A stretch of 9,723 nucleotides of DNA from Xanthobacteraceae bacterium (GCA_030037105.1 JASHRY010000159.1:1-9723), one strand, 5' to 3'. Positions 1-7,325 are shown, counted from the stretch's first letter. A program made the numbers and translations. The notes: generated by a model not told the origin, from the letters alone.

Positions 1-197
1 ACCTCCTGCTGGCCGACCACGGCATTTACATCCAGCCGATCAACTATCCGACGGTGCCGCGGGGCACGGAGCGGCTGCGCATCACGCCGAGCCCCTATCA
101 CGACGACGCGCTGATCGACGCGCTCGCCGAAGCGCTGGTCGACGTCTGGCAAAAGTTGCGGCTGCCCCTCAAAGAGCCCGCGCTCGCCGCAGAATGA
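1..197 (+). CDS. hemA: 5-aminolevulinate synthase, C-terminal end (partial)
   Basis: Only the last 64 codons are present; the gene enters from the left edge and ends with TGA at 195-197. 5-Aminolevulinate synthase (ALAS) condenses glycine with succinyl-CoA using pyridoxal phosphate. This is the first step of haem, and where present bacteriochlorophyll, synthesis by the C4 (Shemin) pathway in the cytoplasm. The call rests on the conserved ALAS C-terminal signature: a segment reading [20 protein letters not shown], then [10 protein letters not shown], then a final helix. Other alpha-oxoamine synthases (KBL, BioF) share the fold but not this exact '[17 protein letters not shown]' block. ALAS of this type is typical of alphaproteobacteria, which helps place the organism. 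The active-site lysine lies upstream of the window and cannot be checked. Downstream is a 257-bp gap before the next gene, so co-transcription with the kinase is possible but not indicated. Confidence 0.9.
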   Translation, partial: LLLADHGIYIQPINYPTVPRGTERLRITPSPYHDDALIDALAEALVDVWQKLRLPLKEPALAAE

Positions 198-206
198 TCC
201 GTCATT

Positions 207-290
207 CCGCCGGAGCGACGCGAAACCCGCGGGCCCTGAAACCATAGTCTCAACCGGTTCAGGTCTTGCACCATTCGTGATTCCAGGCTT
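207..290. repeat. possible degenerate intergenic repeat after hemA
   Basis: The stretch just after hemA begins with 'CGTCATTCCGCCGGAGCGA' and ends near 'GTGATTCCAGG'. This resembles diverged copies of the 'CGTCATTCCGG...' interspersed elements frequent between genes of Bradyrhizobium-like genomes. No second full copy exists in this window, so the assignment rests on recollection of the family only. Confidence 0.2.
235..263 (+). terminator. candidate hairpin downstream of hemA
   Basis: CCTGAAACC (235-243) can pair with GGTTCAGG (256-263), giving an 8-bp stem with one bulged A and a 12-nt loop. It starts 38 nt after the hemA stop. There is no following T-run, so a classical intrinsic terminator is not shown. 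It could equally be part of a palindromic repeat. Confidence 0.25.
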
Positions 291-382
291 GTCGCTTTTG
301 CGGCCGCGTGGGAAAGAATCGGGCGCCCTTTACCCGCAAAGTAAGGGAAAGGTGCACTCCCGGCCCGATGGACAGAGCCCCG

Positions 383-406
383 GCAAATTGTGATGATTTG
401 CGCAAA
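383..406. promoter_or_regulatory. overlapping palindromes upstream of the SLC5 hybrid kinase
   Basis: GCAAAT (383-388) and ATTTGC (396-401) form a 6-bp dyad around a 7-nt centre. The right half runs into a perfect 10-bp palindrome, TTTGCGCAAA (397-406). The element is AT-rich against a GC-rich background and ends 48 nt before the kinase ATG, where an operator or promoter element would be expected. The left half includes TGTGA, a CRP/FNR-like half-site, but the matching right half is missing. No regulator can be named from sequence alone. Confidence 0.35.
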
Positions 407-454
407 ACCGGGCATCGCGCGCCGACAAGGCGCTAAGGCGAGGCAGGAAACGCC

Positions 455-3400
455 ATGCTGCAGGGCTGGGTCGTCGTCGTCATCGCGTTCGCTTATATCG
501 GCTTTTTATTCCTGGTCGCGAGCTATGGCGACCGCAAGCGCGCGCTTGCCCGCGGCAATCGCTCGCGGCTCCTCATCTATCCGCTCACGCTCGCCATCTA
601 TTGCACGTCGTGGACCTTCTTCGGCTCGGTCGGGGTAGCCTCGCGCAGCGGTTTCGATTTCCTCAGCATCTATATCGGGCCGATATTGATGGTCGGCCTC
701 TTCTATCCGCTCATCATCCGCATCGTGCGGCTGGCCAAGGGCCAGAATATCACCTCGATCGCCGACTTCATCGCGGCGCGCTACGGCAAGAGCCAGGCGG
801 TGGCGGCGACCGTGGCGCTGATCGCGATCGTCGGCATGGTCCCTTACATCGCCCTGCAGCTCAAAGCGGTGTCGGCGTCGGTCGGCACCATTCTCGCCGA
901 CGTCTCGGCGGGGGGCGTCGCGGGGCAACCGTTCCTCGGCGACATTGCGCTGTTCGTCGCGCTGCTGATGGCGGCCTTCGCCGTCCTGTTCGGCACGCGC
1001 CACATCGACGCCACCGAGCATCAGGACGGGCTGATGCTGGCGATCGCGGCGGAATCGATCGTCAAGCTCGTCACCTTTCTCGCCGTCGGCATGTTCGTGA
1101 CCTTCGGCATGTTCCATGGTGCGCCCGCCTTGTTCGCGCGGGCGTTGCAAGCGCCACAGACCGCGGCGCTGCTCACGCATGCGCCGCCGCTGGCGACATC
1201 CCTTGCCATGACGGCACTGTCGCTGTTTGCCATCATCCTGCTGCCGCGACAGTTCCACGTCGCCGTGGTCGAGAACCACAGCGAGGCTGAAATCCGCCGC
1301 GCCGCCTGGCTGTACCCGGCTTATCTGGTGCTCATCAATCTGTTCGTGATGCCGATCGCCATGGCCGGTCTGCTGACCTTCCCGGCCGGCGGCACCGACG
1401 GCGACATGTTCGTGCTGGCGCTGCCGCTCAAGGCGCATTCCGTGCTGTTCGCGCTCATTGCCTTCGTCGGCGGCCTTTCGGCGGCGACCGCCATGGTGAT
1501 CGTCGAATCGGTGGCACTGGCGATCATGGTGTCGAACGACATCGTGATGCCGCTCGTGCTCAAGCGCCGTGCGACCCGCGCCGGCGAGCCGAATGATGCC
1601 GGCGCGCAGCTCCTGACGGTGCGCCGTATCGCGATCTTCGCGATTCTGTTTCTCGCTTATATCTACTATCGCTCGGCCGGCGACGCGCAACTGGCCGCGA
1701 TCGGCCTTCTCTCGATGGCCGCCATCGCCCAGTTCGCGCCCGCTTTTTTCGGCGGGCTCGTCTGGCGGCGCGGCACCGCGGCCGGGGCCATCGCCGGCAT
1801 GACCGCCGGCATTCTGGTCTGGGGCTATACGCTGCTGCTGCCGAGCATCTCGGATGCCGGCATCGTCGGCACGCGCATCCTCACCGACGGGCCGTGGGGC
1901 GTGGCGTTGCTGCGGCCGCAGGCTTTGTTCGGCATCGATCTGCCGCCGCTCGTGCACGGCGTGGTGCTCAGCCTCCTCGCCAATATCGCGTTCTATGTCG
2001 GCTGCTCGCTCCTGCGGCGGCCGCGCGCGATCGAACGCGTGCAGGCGGACGTGTTCGTTCCCCCGACGCTGGCGCCGATGGCGCCGAGCTTTCGCCTGCG
2101 TCGGGCCTCGGTCACGATCGAGGAATTGACCGCGACGGTCGCCCGCTATCTCGGCGCGGAGCGCACGCGCGAATCGTTTCTCAGCTTCGCCGCCTCGCGC
2201 CGGCTGAGCTTCGAACCGCAGGCCGAGGCCGACTTTCAGTTGCTGCAATACGGCGAGTATCTCCTGGCCTCGGCGATCGGTGCCGCGTCCTCGCGGCTCG
2301 TTCTGTCGCTGCTGTTGCGCAAGCGCACCGTTTCCACCAAGGCGGCGCTCAAGCTGCTCGACGACGCCAACGCGGCGATCCATTACAATCGCGAGATCCT
2401 GCAGACCGCGCTCGATCACGTTCGGCAAGGCATCGCCGTGTTCGACAAAGAACTCAATCTCGTCTGCTGGAACCGGCAATTCGGCGAAATCTTCGATCTA
2501 CCGCACGCGCTCGGTCGCGTCGGCATTGCGCTCGAGGAAATCCTCCGCCATGTCGTGCAGCAAAGCGCGCCCGACGGCAGGAGCATCGACGGCGAAGTCG
2601 CCGAGCGCATCGCCAAATACACCGCCGAAGCCGAGCCGTTCCTCGAGCGCTTTGCCGGACGCGGGCTGGTGATCGAGGTGCGGGCGAACCGCATGCCCGA
2701 CGGCGGTCTGGTCACGACCTTCACCGACATCACGCCCAGCGTGAAGGCAGCGGAGGCGCTCGAGCGCGCCAATGCCACGTTGGAGCGCCGGGTGCGCGAA
2801 CGCACCGGCGAGCTCATGCGGCTCAATGCCGAACTCGAGCGCGCCAAGGCCGCGGCCGACGACGCCAACGCTTCCAAGACGCGCTTCATCGCCGCTGCGA
2901 GCCACGACGTTTTGCAGCCGCTCAACGCCGCCCGGCTCTACGTCAGCAGTTTGATCGAGCGCCAGCGCCGGGGCGCGGACGCCGATCTGGTGCAGAATAT
3001 CGATGCCTCGCTCGAAGCGGTCGAAGAGATATTCGCCGCGCTGCTCGATATTTCGCGGCTCGACACCGGCGCGATGCAGCCGGAGATGGCGGATTTCCAC
3101 ATCGACGAAATTTTGCGCCGGCTGGAGGTCGAATTTGCGCCGCTGGCGCGGGAAAAGGGACTCGATCTGATTTTCATGCCGTGCTCGCTTGCGGTGCGGT
3201 CGGACCGACGGCTGCTGCGGCGCCTGTTGCAGAACCTGGTTTCGAACGCGGTCAAATATACGCCGGCCGGCAGCGTCCTGGTCGGCTGCCGGCGCCGCGG
3301 GCCGCGGCTGCGTATCGACGTCTGCGATACCGGCATCGGCATTCCGCACGCCAAGCAACGCGCGGTGTTCAAGGAATTCCACCGCCTCGACCAGGGCGCG

Positions 3401-3973
3401 CGGGTGGCGCGCGGCGTGGGCTTGGGCCTCTCGATCGTCGAGCGCATCGCCCGCGTGCTCGACTGCGAGGTGGCGCTGCAATCGAACGTCGGCCGCGGCT
3501 CGCGCTTTTCCGTCGAAGTGCCGCGCGCGAGCGCCGTAATAGGCGAGCCGACGTTGCGCGTCGTCCCCAAAATCGCCGCCGGACGGCTCACCGGAACGGT
3601 CGTGCTGTGCATCGACAACGAGCGGACCATTCTCGACGGTATGCAGGCGCTCCTCGGCGGCTGGGGCTGCCGCGTGCTCAAGGCTGCGGACCTCGCCGAA
3701 GCGCTCGCGGCGATGCAAGGAAGCGGCCTCGAGCCGGACGGCCTGCTGGTTGATTATCACCTCGACGGCGGCAACGGCGTCGTCGCGATCATGGAGCTGC
3801 GCCGGCGCACCGGACGCGACTTGCCGGCGATCCTGATCACCGCCGACCGCTCGGTTCATGTGCGCGAGGAGGCGCGCGCCACCGGCGTGCACGTGCTCAA
3901 CAAGCCGGTCAAGCCCGCCGCCCTGCGCGCGCTGATCACGCAATGGCGCATGCAGCGCGTGGCGGCCGAGTGA
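455..3973 (+). CDS. SLC5/STAC-linked hybrid sensor histidine kinase (CrbS/MxtR type)
   Basis: This 1172-aa membrane hybrid kinase has, in order: a multi-pass sodium:solute symporter (SLC5/SSS) domain (about 1-525), recognisable by SIADFIAARYGKSQ and VPYIALQLKAVSASV; a STAC-like helical linker (about 550-640); a PAS domain (about 653-761); a charged coiled-coil (about 762-812); HisKA with phosphoacceptor His817 in ASHDVLQPLNAARL; a HATPase domain with N-box Asn927/Asn931, Asp958 in DTGIGI and the GVGLGL box (987-992); and a C-terminal receiver with phosphoacceptor Asp1100 in VDYHLDGGNG and Lys1150. All key kinase and receiver residues are present, so it looks functional. The start at 455 is preceded by an AGGA (445-448) at good spacing. 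Length and layout match CrbS/MxtR and the NahK/ErcS kinase family. In gammaproteobacteria such kinases govern acetate or C2-compound use; the stimulus here is inferred. The convergent LuxR-type regulator at 4014-4697 is the probable partner. Whether the SLC5 part transports or only senses cannot be read from sequence. Confidence 0.9.
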   Translation: MLQGWVVVVIAFAYIGFLFLVASYGDRKRALARGNRSRLLIYPLTLAIYCTSWTFFGSVGVASRSGFDFLSIYIGPILMVGLFYPLIIRIVRLAKGQNITSIADFIAARYGKSQAVAATVALIAIVGMVPYIALQLKAVSASVGTILADVSAGGVAGQPFLGDIALFVALLMAAFAVLFGTRHIDATEHQDGLMLAIAAESIVKLVTFLAVGMFVTFGMFHGAPALFARALQAPQTAALLTHAPPLATSLAMTALSLFAIILLPRQFHVAVVENHSEAEIRRAAWLYPAYLVLINLFVMPIAMAGLLTFPAGGTDGDMFVLALPLKAHSVLFALIAFVGGLSAATAMVIVESVALAIMVSNDIVMPLVLKRRATRAGEPNDAGAQLLTVRRIAIFAILFLAYIYYRSAGDAQLAAIGLLSMAAIAQFAPAFFGGLVWRRGTAAGAIAGMTAGILVWGYTLLLPSISDAGIVGTRILTDGPWGVALLRPQALFGIDLPPLVHGVVLSLLANIAFYVGCSLLRRPRAIERVQADVFVPPTLAPMAPSFRLRRASVTIEELTATVARYLGAERTRESFLSFAASRRLSFEPQAEADFQLLQYGEYLLASAIGAASSRLVLSLLLRKRTVSTKAALKLLDDANAAIHYNREILQTALDHVRQGIAVFDKELNLVCWNRQFGEIFDLPHALGRVGIALEEILRHVVQQSAPDGRSIDGEVAERIAKYTAEAEPFLERFAGRGLVIEVRANRMPDGGLVTTFTDITPSVKAAEALERANATLERRVRERTGELMRLNAELERAKAAADDANASKTRFIAAASHDVLQPLNAARLYVSSLIERQRRGADADLVQNIDASLEAVEEIFAALLDISRLDTGAMQPEMADFHIDEILRRLEVEFAPLAREKGLDLIFMPCSLAVRSDRRLLRRLLQNLVSNAVKYTPAGSVLVGCRRRGPRLRIDVCDTGIGIPHAKQRAVFKEFHRLDQGARVARGVGLGLSIVERIARVLDCEVALQSNVGRGSRFSVEVPRASAVIGEPTLRVVPKIAAGRLTGTVVLCIDNERTILDGMQALLGGWGCRVLKAADLAEALAAMQGSGLEPDGLLVDYHLDGGNGVVAIMELRRRTGRDLPAILITADRSVHVREEARATGVHVLNKPVKPAALRALITQWRMQRVAAE

Positions 3974-3975
3974 GC

Positions 3976-4015
3976 GAATTTCGTCATCCGCGTTTTCGCG
4001 GCGGATGTGAAATTC
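3976..4015. terminator. bidirectional hairpin between convergent genes
   Basis: GAATTTC (3976-3982) pairs with GAAATTC (4009-4015), and inside it CATCCGC (3985-3991) pairs with GCGGATG (4001-4007). Only a small internal mismatch separates the two stem segments. The structure fills the 40 bp between the stop of the kinase (3973) and the stop of the convergent regulator (4014-4016), the usual place for a shared bidirectional terminator. There is no strong T-run on either side. The CGTCATCCGC core also resembles palindromic intergenic repeats. Confidence 0.5.
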
Positions 4016-4697
4016 ACTTCTCCCGCGCCGGCAATTGCGGCCATTGGCCGGCTTCGATGCGCCCGGCGGCGATGACCGCCTGGGTGCGGCTCTCGACCCC
4101 GAGCTTCTGCAGGATCGCGGAGACGTGGGCCTTCACGGTCGCTTCGGACACGCCGAGCTCATAGGCGATCTGCTTGTTGAGCAGGCCGCCCGACAGCATC
4201 ATCAGCACGCGCACCTGTTGCGGCGTCAGCGTCGAAAGCCGCGCGATCATCGCCGCGGCCTCGGCGTCGGATTGACGCGAGAGATCGACGTCCGGCGGCG
4301 TCCACACTTCGCCCTGCAGCACCCGCGCGATGGCCGCCCGCAATACGTCGACGCCGAGCGTTTTCGGAATAAAGCCGGAGGCGCCGAACTCCATGCAACG
4401 GCGGATTACCGCGGGATCGTCGTTGGCCGAGACCACGACGATCGGGAGGCTCGGATATTGCGCGCGCAAGTACATGAGGCCGGAAAAGCCGCGCACGCCC
4501 GGCATCTTCAGATCGAGCAGAATCAAATCGACGTCGCCGCCGCGCTCGAGGTGTTCGGTGACTTCTTCGAACGTCCCGGCCTCGCCGACGTCGGCGCGGC
4601 CGAACAATCCGGCGACCGCCTCGCGCAGCGCGCCGCGGAACAACGGGTGATCGTCGGCGATCAGCAAATGATGCGATTGCGGCTCGCTCAACGGCAT
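4014..4697 (-). CDS. NarL/LuxR-family response regulator (CrbR/ErdR-like)
   Basis: This 227-aa two-domain DNA-binding response regulator has a receiver at about 10-125: acidic pair Asp15/Asp16, phosphoacceptor Asp62 in LLDLKMPG, Ser90 in VVVSAND, Lys112 in GFIPK. A LuxR-type helix-turn-helix follows at about 155-215 (LTPQQVRVLMML, NKQIAYELGVSEATVKAHVS). The block GFSGLMYLRAQYP and the ANDDPAVIRRCMEFGASGF stretch look like the ErdR/CrbR group, which activates acetyl-CoA synthetase and ethanol/acetate genes in Pseudomonas and Vibrio. Its 3' end faces the SLC5 hybrid kinase across 40 bp, supporting a cognate pair. I chose the ATG at 4697 because the receiver begins directly after it. An in-frame ATG at 4751 has a weak GGA upstream and would add 18 residues. 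The still longer frame to 4814 translates the intergenic repeat and is unlikely. No strong Shine-Dalgarno is visible at 4697, so the start is the uncertain part. Confidence 0.88.
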   Translation of the reverse strand: MPLSEPQSHHLLIADDHPLFRGALREAVAGLFGRADVGEAGTFEEVTEHLERGGDVDLILLDLKMPGVRGFSGLMYLRAQYPSLPIVVVSANDDPAVIRRCMEFGASGFIPKTLGVDVLRAAIARVLQGEVWTPPDVDLSRQSDAEAAAMIARLSTLTPQQVRVLMMLSGGLLNKQIAYELGVSEATVKAHVSAILQKLGVESRTQAVIAAGRIEAGQWPQLPAREK

Positions 4698-4773
4698 GAT
4701 CCGGTCGATCGCGCGCGGGCGGTGCAAAGCAGTCCCCGCCGGGCAATGCATGTTACGTCCGATCGCCCGGCGC

Positions 4774-4812
4774 GGTCCATCGCCCGCTTCGCTGCGCTCG
4801 CGATGACGGGTC
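4774..4812. repeat. rhizobial-type interspersed intergenic repeat (single copy here)
   Basis: Read on the minus strand, this stretch begins 'CCGTCATCGCGAGCG' and continues 'CAGCGAAGCGGGCGATGG'. It is close to the 'CGTCATTGCGAGCGAAGCGAAGCAATCC' type of short element abundant between genes of Bradyrhizobium and relatives. Its translations carry the tell-tale peptides RHRERSEA (minus strand) and FAALAMTG (plus strand), which recur in mis-called ORFs of those genomes. It lies between the diguanylate cyclase stop and the regulator start. Identification is from memory of the family. Confidence 0.55.
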
Positions 4813-4836
4813 AATCCGAACGGAATTGGCTCCAGC

Positions 4837-4849
4837 AGCCGTTGCGGCT
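4837..4849 (-). terminator. weak hairpin after the diguanylate cyclase gene
   Basis: AGCCG (4837-4841) and CGGCT (4845-4849) form a 5-bp GC-rich stem with a 3-nt loop, just beyond the minus-strand stop at 4860-4862. No U-tract follows, so termination activity is only a possibility. Confidence 0.2.
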
Positions 4850-4859
4850 CTCGTCGCGC

Positions 4860-6524
4860 TCAGCTCGCCGCGCTGAGCAACACGGGAATATGCGCGACCA
4901 CGGTGTTGCGGCCGCGCGACTTGGCCGTGTAGAGCGCACGGTCCGCCGCCTCGACCAGATCGGAAGCCGGCTGATTCTTTCCCGGCACCAGGGATTCGAC
5001 TCCGACGCTGATCGTTACATGGCCGCACGGCGACTTGGAGTGCATGATGAGAAGGTCTTCGACGGCGCGGCGCGCCTCGTCCGCCAGCGCGGTCGTGCGT
5101 TCGATGTCGAGACCGGGAAGCAGCAGCGCGAATTCCTCGCCACCGTAACGGGCGACGAGCACGGCCTCCTCCAGGGTCACCAGCGACAATGTCTCGGCGA
5201 CCGCATGCAGGCAGGCGTCGCCCCTGACGTGACCGTAGCGATCGTTGAACAGTTTGAAATAGTCGATATCGATCATCATCAGCGCGATCGGTTGGCGGCG
5301 TTCGCCGGCTTCGCGCCATTCGCGCTCGAGCCGACGGTCGAAGCCGCGTCGATTGGCCAAGCCGGTAAGGCCGTCGAGGCTCGCCAGTTCTTCGAGGTGC
5401 TGATTGGCGATGCGCAATTCCTCTTCGCGCCCGGCGAGCTTGCGCGCCATATCGTCGAAGGCGACGGCGAGGGGTTCGAACTCGGCGATCCAAGACTCCT
5501 TGTCCGCGCGCGCCTGCAGGTCGCCGTGGCCGAAACGCGCCGCGGTGTGCGCCAACGAGCGGATCGGCCGCAAGATGAGCCGTTCGCCGCCGAACCATGC
5601 GGCGAGAAGAACGAGCGTGCCGAACAGCGCAAGCTGCAGGTAGGCAATGTTGATCTCGCGGTCGATGCCGCTGTGCACGACGCTCTCGTCGAGACCGACG
5701 GCCAGCCGCGCCCGTGTCCACGGCACGCGGACATAAGCGAAAATGCGCCTGACGCCGTCCAGGCCCGCCATCGTCACCGTGCCTTCGTCGTTGGCCAGCA
5801 TGTCGCGCACCAGGGGGCGGTCGGCGAAGTTCTTGCCGACGAATTCCGCCTCGTCGGCCGAGGCGGCGATGAGGGTGCCCATGCCGTCGATCAGCAGGAC
5901 TGCAGTGCCTGAACGCTGCGCGGCCGCGGCGGCGAGGTTGCCGATCCATTGCAGATTGATCGATGCAAGAACGACCCCAATGAAGGCGCCGTCGGCGTTC
6001 ACGACAGGGAAGGTTGCGATCAGTCCCGGCGTCTGATGGACCCGGCTGATCAGGTAATCGCTGAGCCCGAAATCACGCGAATGAAGGACTTTCTGGAAAT
6101 AAGGACGATCCGACACATTCAAGCCGATCCCGCGTGGGTCGGTCGCACATCTGATGCGACCGTCGATTCCGGCGATGTCAAGGCCGCGAAGCCACGGAAT
6201 GTTGTTGGTCAGGCTGGAGAGGGTCTGGTTGCAGTCCGGCGCATCGAGCGGCATTCGCGCGTAAAGGCGCGCAACGAGTTGCAGCAGGGCGCGCATGGAA
6301 TCGACGGTCTCGCGCTGGGCGTCGGCCCCGCCGCGAGCGAGATCGATCACCTGGGCTTGAGCGAGTTCAATGCGGTCGGCACGGATGCTTTCGAGGCTGC
6401 GCATCCGTTCGAACATCAGCGGGGCGATCGCCAAAAGGGCGACGACGATCAATCGGGCGCGGATGCTGAACACCGGCTTGTTGCGCCGTGATGTATTGGC
6501 AGACGGTGTTTGAACGTCCGACAT
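4860..6524 (-). CDS. membrane-bound diguanylate cyclase with Cache-like sensor
   Basis: This 554-aa protein makes c-di-GMP from two GTP. Layout: short cytoplasmic N-terminus; TM1 about 22-38; extracytoplasmic region about 43-285 with double-Cache (dCache_1/PDC) features such as 'SDRPYFQKVL' and 'GVVLASINL'; TM2 about 293-311; HAMP about 312-365; a short coiled-coil; and GGDEF at 383-545. The active site is GGEEF (461-465). The metal/substrate motif D419-I-D-Y-F-K...N-D...G-H...G-D is intact, as is the entry motif SLDGLTGLANRRGF. The inhibitory RxxD site that should fall at 452-455 reads EEAV, so product feedback by the canonical I-site is not expected. No EAL domain follows. The ATG at 6524 is preceded by GGGGA about 8 nt upstream, and nothing domain-like lies upstream, although the reading frame stays open to 7262. 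The start is divergent from the YggS-family gene. The ligand of the Cache-like domain is unknown. Confidence 0.9.
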   Translation of the reverse strand: MSDVQTPSANTSRRNKPVFSIRARLIVVALLAIAPLMFERMRSLESIRADRIELAQAQVIDLARGGADAQRETVDSMRALLQLVARLYARMPLDAPDCNQTLSSLTNNIPWLRGLDIAGIDGRIRCATDPRGIGLNVSDRPYFQKVLHSRDFGLSDYLISRVHQTPGLIATFPVVNADGAFIGVVLASINLQWIGNLAAAAAQRSGTAVLLIDGMGTLIAASADEAEFVGKNFADRPLVRDMLANDEGTVTMAGLDGVRRIFAYVRVPWTRARLAVGLDESVVHSGIDREINIAYLQLALFGTLVLLAAWFGGERLILRPIRSLAHTAARFGHGDLQARADKESWIAEFEPLAVAFDDMARKLAGREEELRIANQHLEELASLDGLTGLANRRGFDRRLEREWREAGERRQPIALMMIDIDYFKLFNDRYGHVRGDACLHAVAETLSLVTLEEAVLVARYGGEEFALLLPGLDIERTTALADEARRAVEDLLIMHSKSPCGHVTISVGVESLVPGKNQPASDLVEAADRALYTAKSRGRNTVVAHIPVLLSAAS

Positions 6525-6596
6525 CGAACATTCCCCGCCCCCCTTGGGCTTCCGCAAGCTAGTGGAGATACGTAAAGATGGCCTTCGCTTCCCTGG

Positions 6597-6602
6597 TAAA
6601 AT
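6597..6602 (+). promoter_or_regulatory. candidate extended -10 for the yggS-family gene
   Basis: TGGTAAAAT (6594-6602) matches the extended -10 consensus TGnTATAAT with one mismatch and lies 36 nt before the chosen start at 6639. No convincing -35 hexamer is seen at the usual distance, which extended -10 promoters can tolerate. It sits in the 114-bp divergent gap with the diguanylate cyclase. Confidence 0.35.
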
Positions 6603-6638
6603 TTGCGTCGCTTTGCGGGCAGTAAGGAAATGGAAAGC

Positions 6639-7304
6639 ATGAGCCGACTTGATCGGTTGGCGACCGTGCGCGAAGACATCGCCCGCGCCTGCCGCGACGC
6701 CGGCCGGGATGCCGGCAGCGTGACGCTCGTGGCGGTGGCGAAAACTTTCGCCGCTGATGCGATCGAACCGGTCATCGCCGCCGGCCAGCGTGTTTTCGGC
6801 GAAAACCGCGTGCAGGAGGCCAAAGCCAAATGGCTGCCGCTGATCGCGCGCCGTCACGGCCTCGAATTGCACCTGGTCGGCGCGTTGCAATCGAACAAGG
6901 CGAGAGACGCCGTGGCGCTGTTCGACGCCATCCATTCGGTCGATCGGGACAGCCTTGCCGCCGCGCTCGCCAAGGAGATGGCCCGGCAAGGACGCCGGCC
7001 GCTGTTGTTCGCCGAGGTCAATACCGGCGGCGAGCCGCAAAAGGCCGGCGTCAGGCCGCAGGAGACCGACGCCTTCCTCAGGGCCTGCCGCGAGCGCCAC
7101 GGCCTTACGATTTCCGGCCTTATGTGCATTCCGCCCGTGAGCGAAGCTCCTGCGCCACATTTTGCGCTGACCGCCAAAATTGCGCGGCGCAATGGGCTTA
7201 AGCTGCTCTCGATGGGCATGAGCGTCGATTTCCCGACGGCGATCGCATTCGGTGCGACCCACGTGCGCATCGGCACGGCAATATTCGGCCCGCGCGACCA
7301 GTGA
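6639..7304 (+). CDS. yggS: YggS/PLPBP-family pyridoxal phosphate homeostasis protein
   Basis: This 221-aa soluble protein of the YggS/PROSC family has the fold of the N-terminal domain of alanine racemase. It binds pyridoxal phosphate without a firmly known reaction and is needed for vitamin B6 and amino-acid homeostasis. Family motifs appear in order: the PLP-binding Lys35 in LVAVAKTF; FGENRVQEAKAK; LVGALQSNK; EVNTGGEPQKAGV; GLMCIPP; and at the C-terminus LSMGMSVDFPTAI followed by THVRIGTAIFGPR. Length is normal for the family. Two in-frame ATGs compete, at 6630 and 6639. AAGGAA (6624-6629) directly abuts the first but sits 9 nt before the second, so 6639 (MSRLDRL) is preferred. The gene is divergent from the diguanylate cyclase and convergent with the L,D-transpeptidase, so it is probably monocistronic. 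Confidence 0.93.
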   Translation: MSRLDRLATVREDIARACRDAGRDAGSVTLVAVAKTFAADAIEPVIAAGQRVFGENRVQEAKAKWLPLIARRHGLELHLVGALQSNKARDAVALFDAIHSVDRDSLAAALAKEMARQGRRPLLFAEVNTGGEPQKAGVRPQETDAFLRACRERHGLTISGLMCIPPVSEAPAPHFALTAKIARRNGLKLLSMGMSVDFPTAIAFGATHVRIGTAIFGPRDQ

Positions 7305-7325
7305 GGAGGCTGGCGCATAACTTTT

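Noticed and set aside
390..407. CRP/FNR-type site at the TGTGA upstream of the kinase
   Set aside because: Only one half-site (TGTGA) matches. The other half reads GCGCA instead of TCACA, so only a generic palindrome is reported.
506..2479. 657-codon open frame on the minus strand opposite the hybrid kinase
   Set aside because: It is antisense to a clearly conserved multi-domain kinase. Its product is low-complexity, rich in Arg/Asp/Gln/His, as expected from the reverse complement of GC-rich codons, with no recognisable domain.
1894..3753. 619-codon plus-strand frame overlapping the kinase
   Set aside because: It is an Arg/Ala-rich out-of-frame shadow of the kinase coding sequence, with no domain and no separate start signals.
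4035..5912. 625-codon plus-strand frame opposite the LuxR regulator and diguanylate cyclase
   Set aside because: It spans two real minus-strand genes and the repeat (FAALAMT signature), and its composition is typical of antisense shadow frames.
6525..7262. N-terminal extension of the diguanylate cyclase frame across the yggS region
   Set aside because: The extension is antisense to the conserved YggS-family gene. The protein proper starts at 6524 with a good Shine-Dalgarno and a normal N-terminus before TM1.
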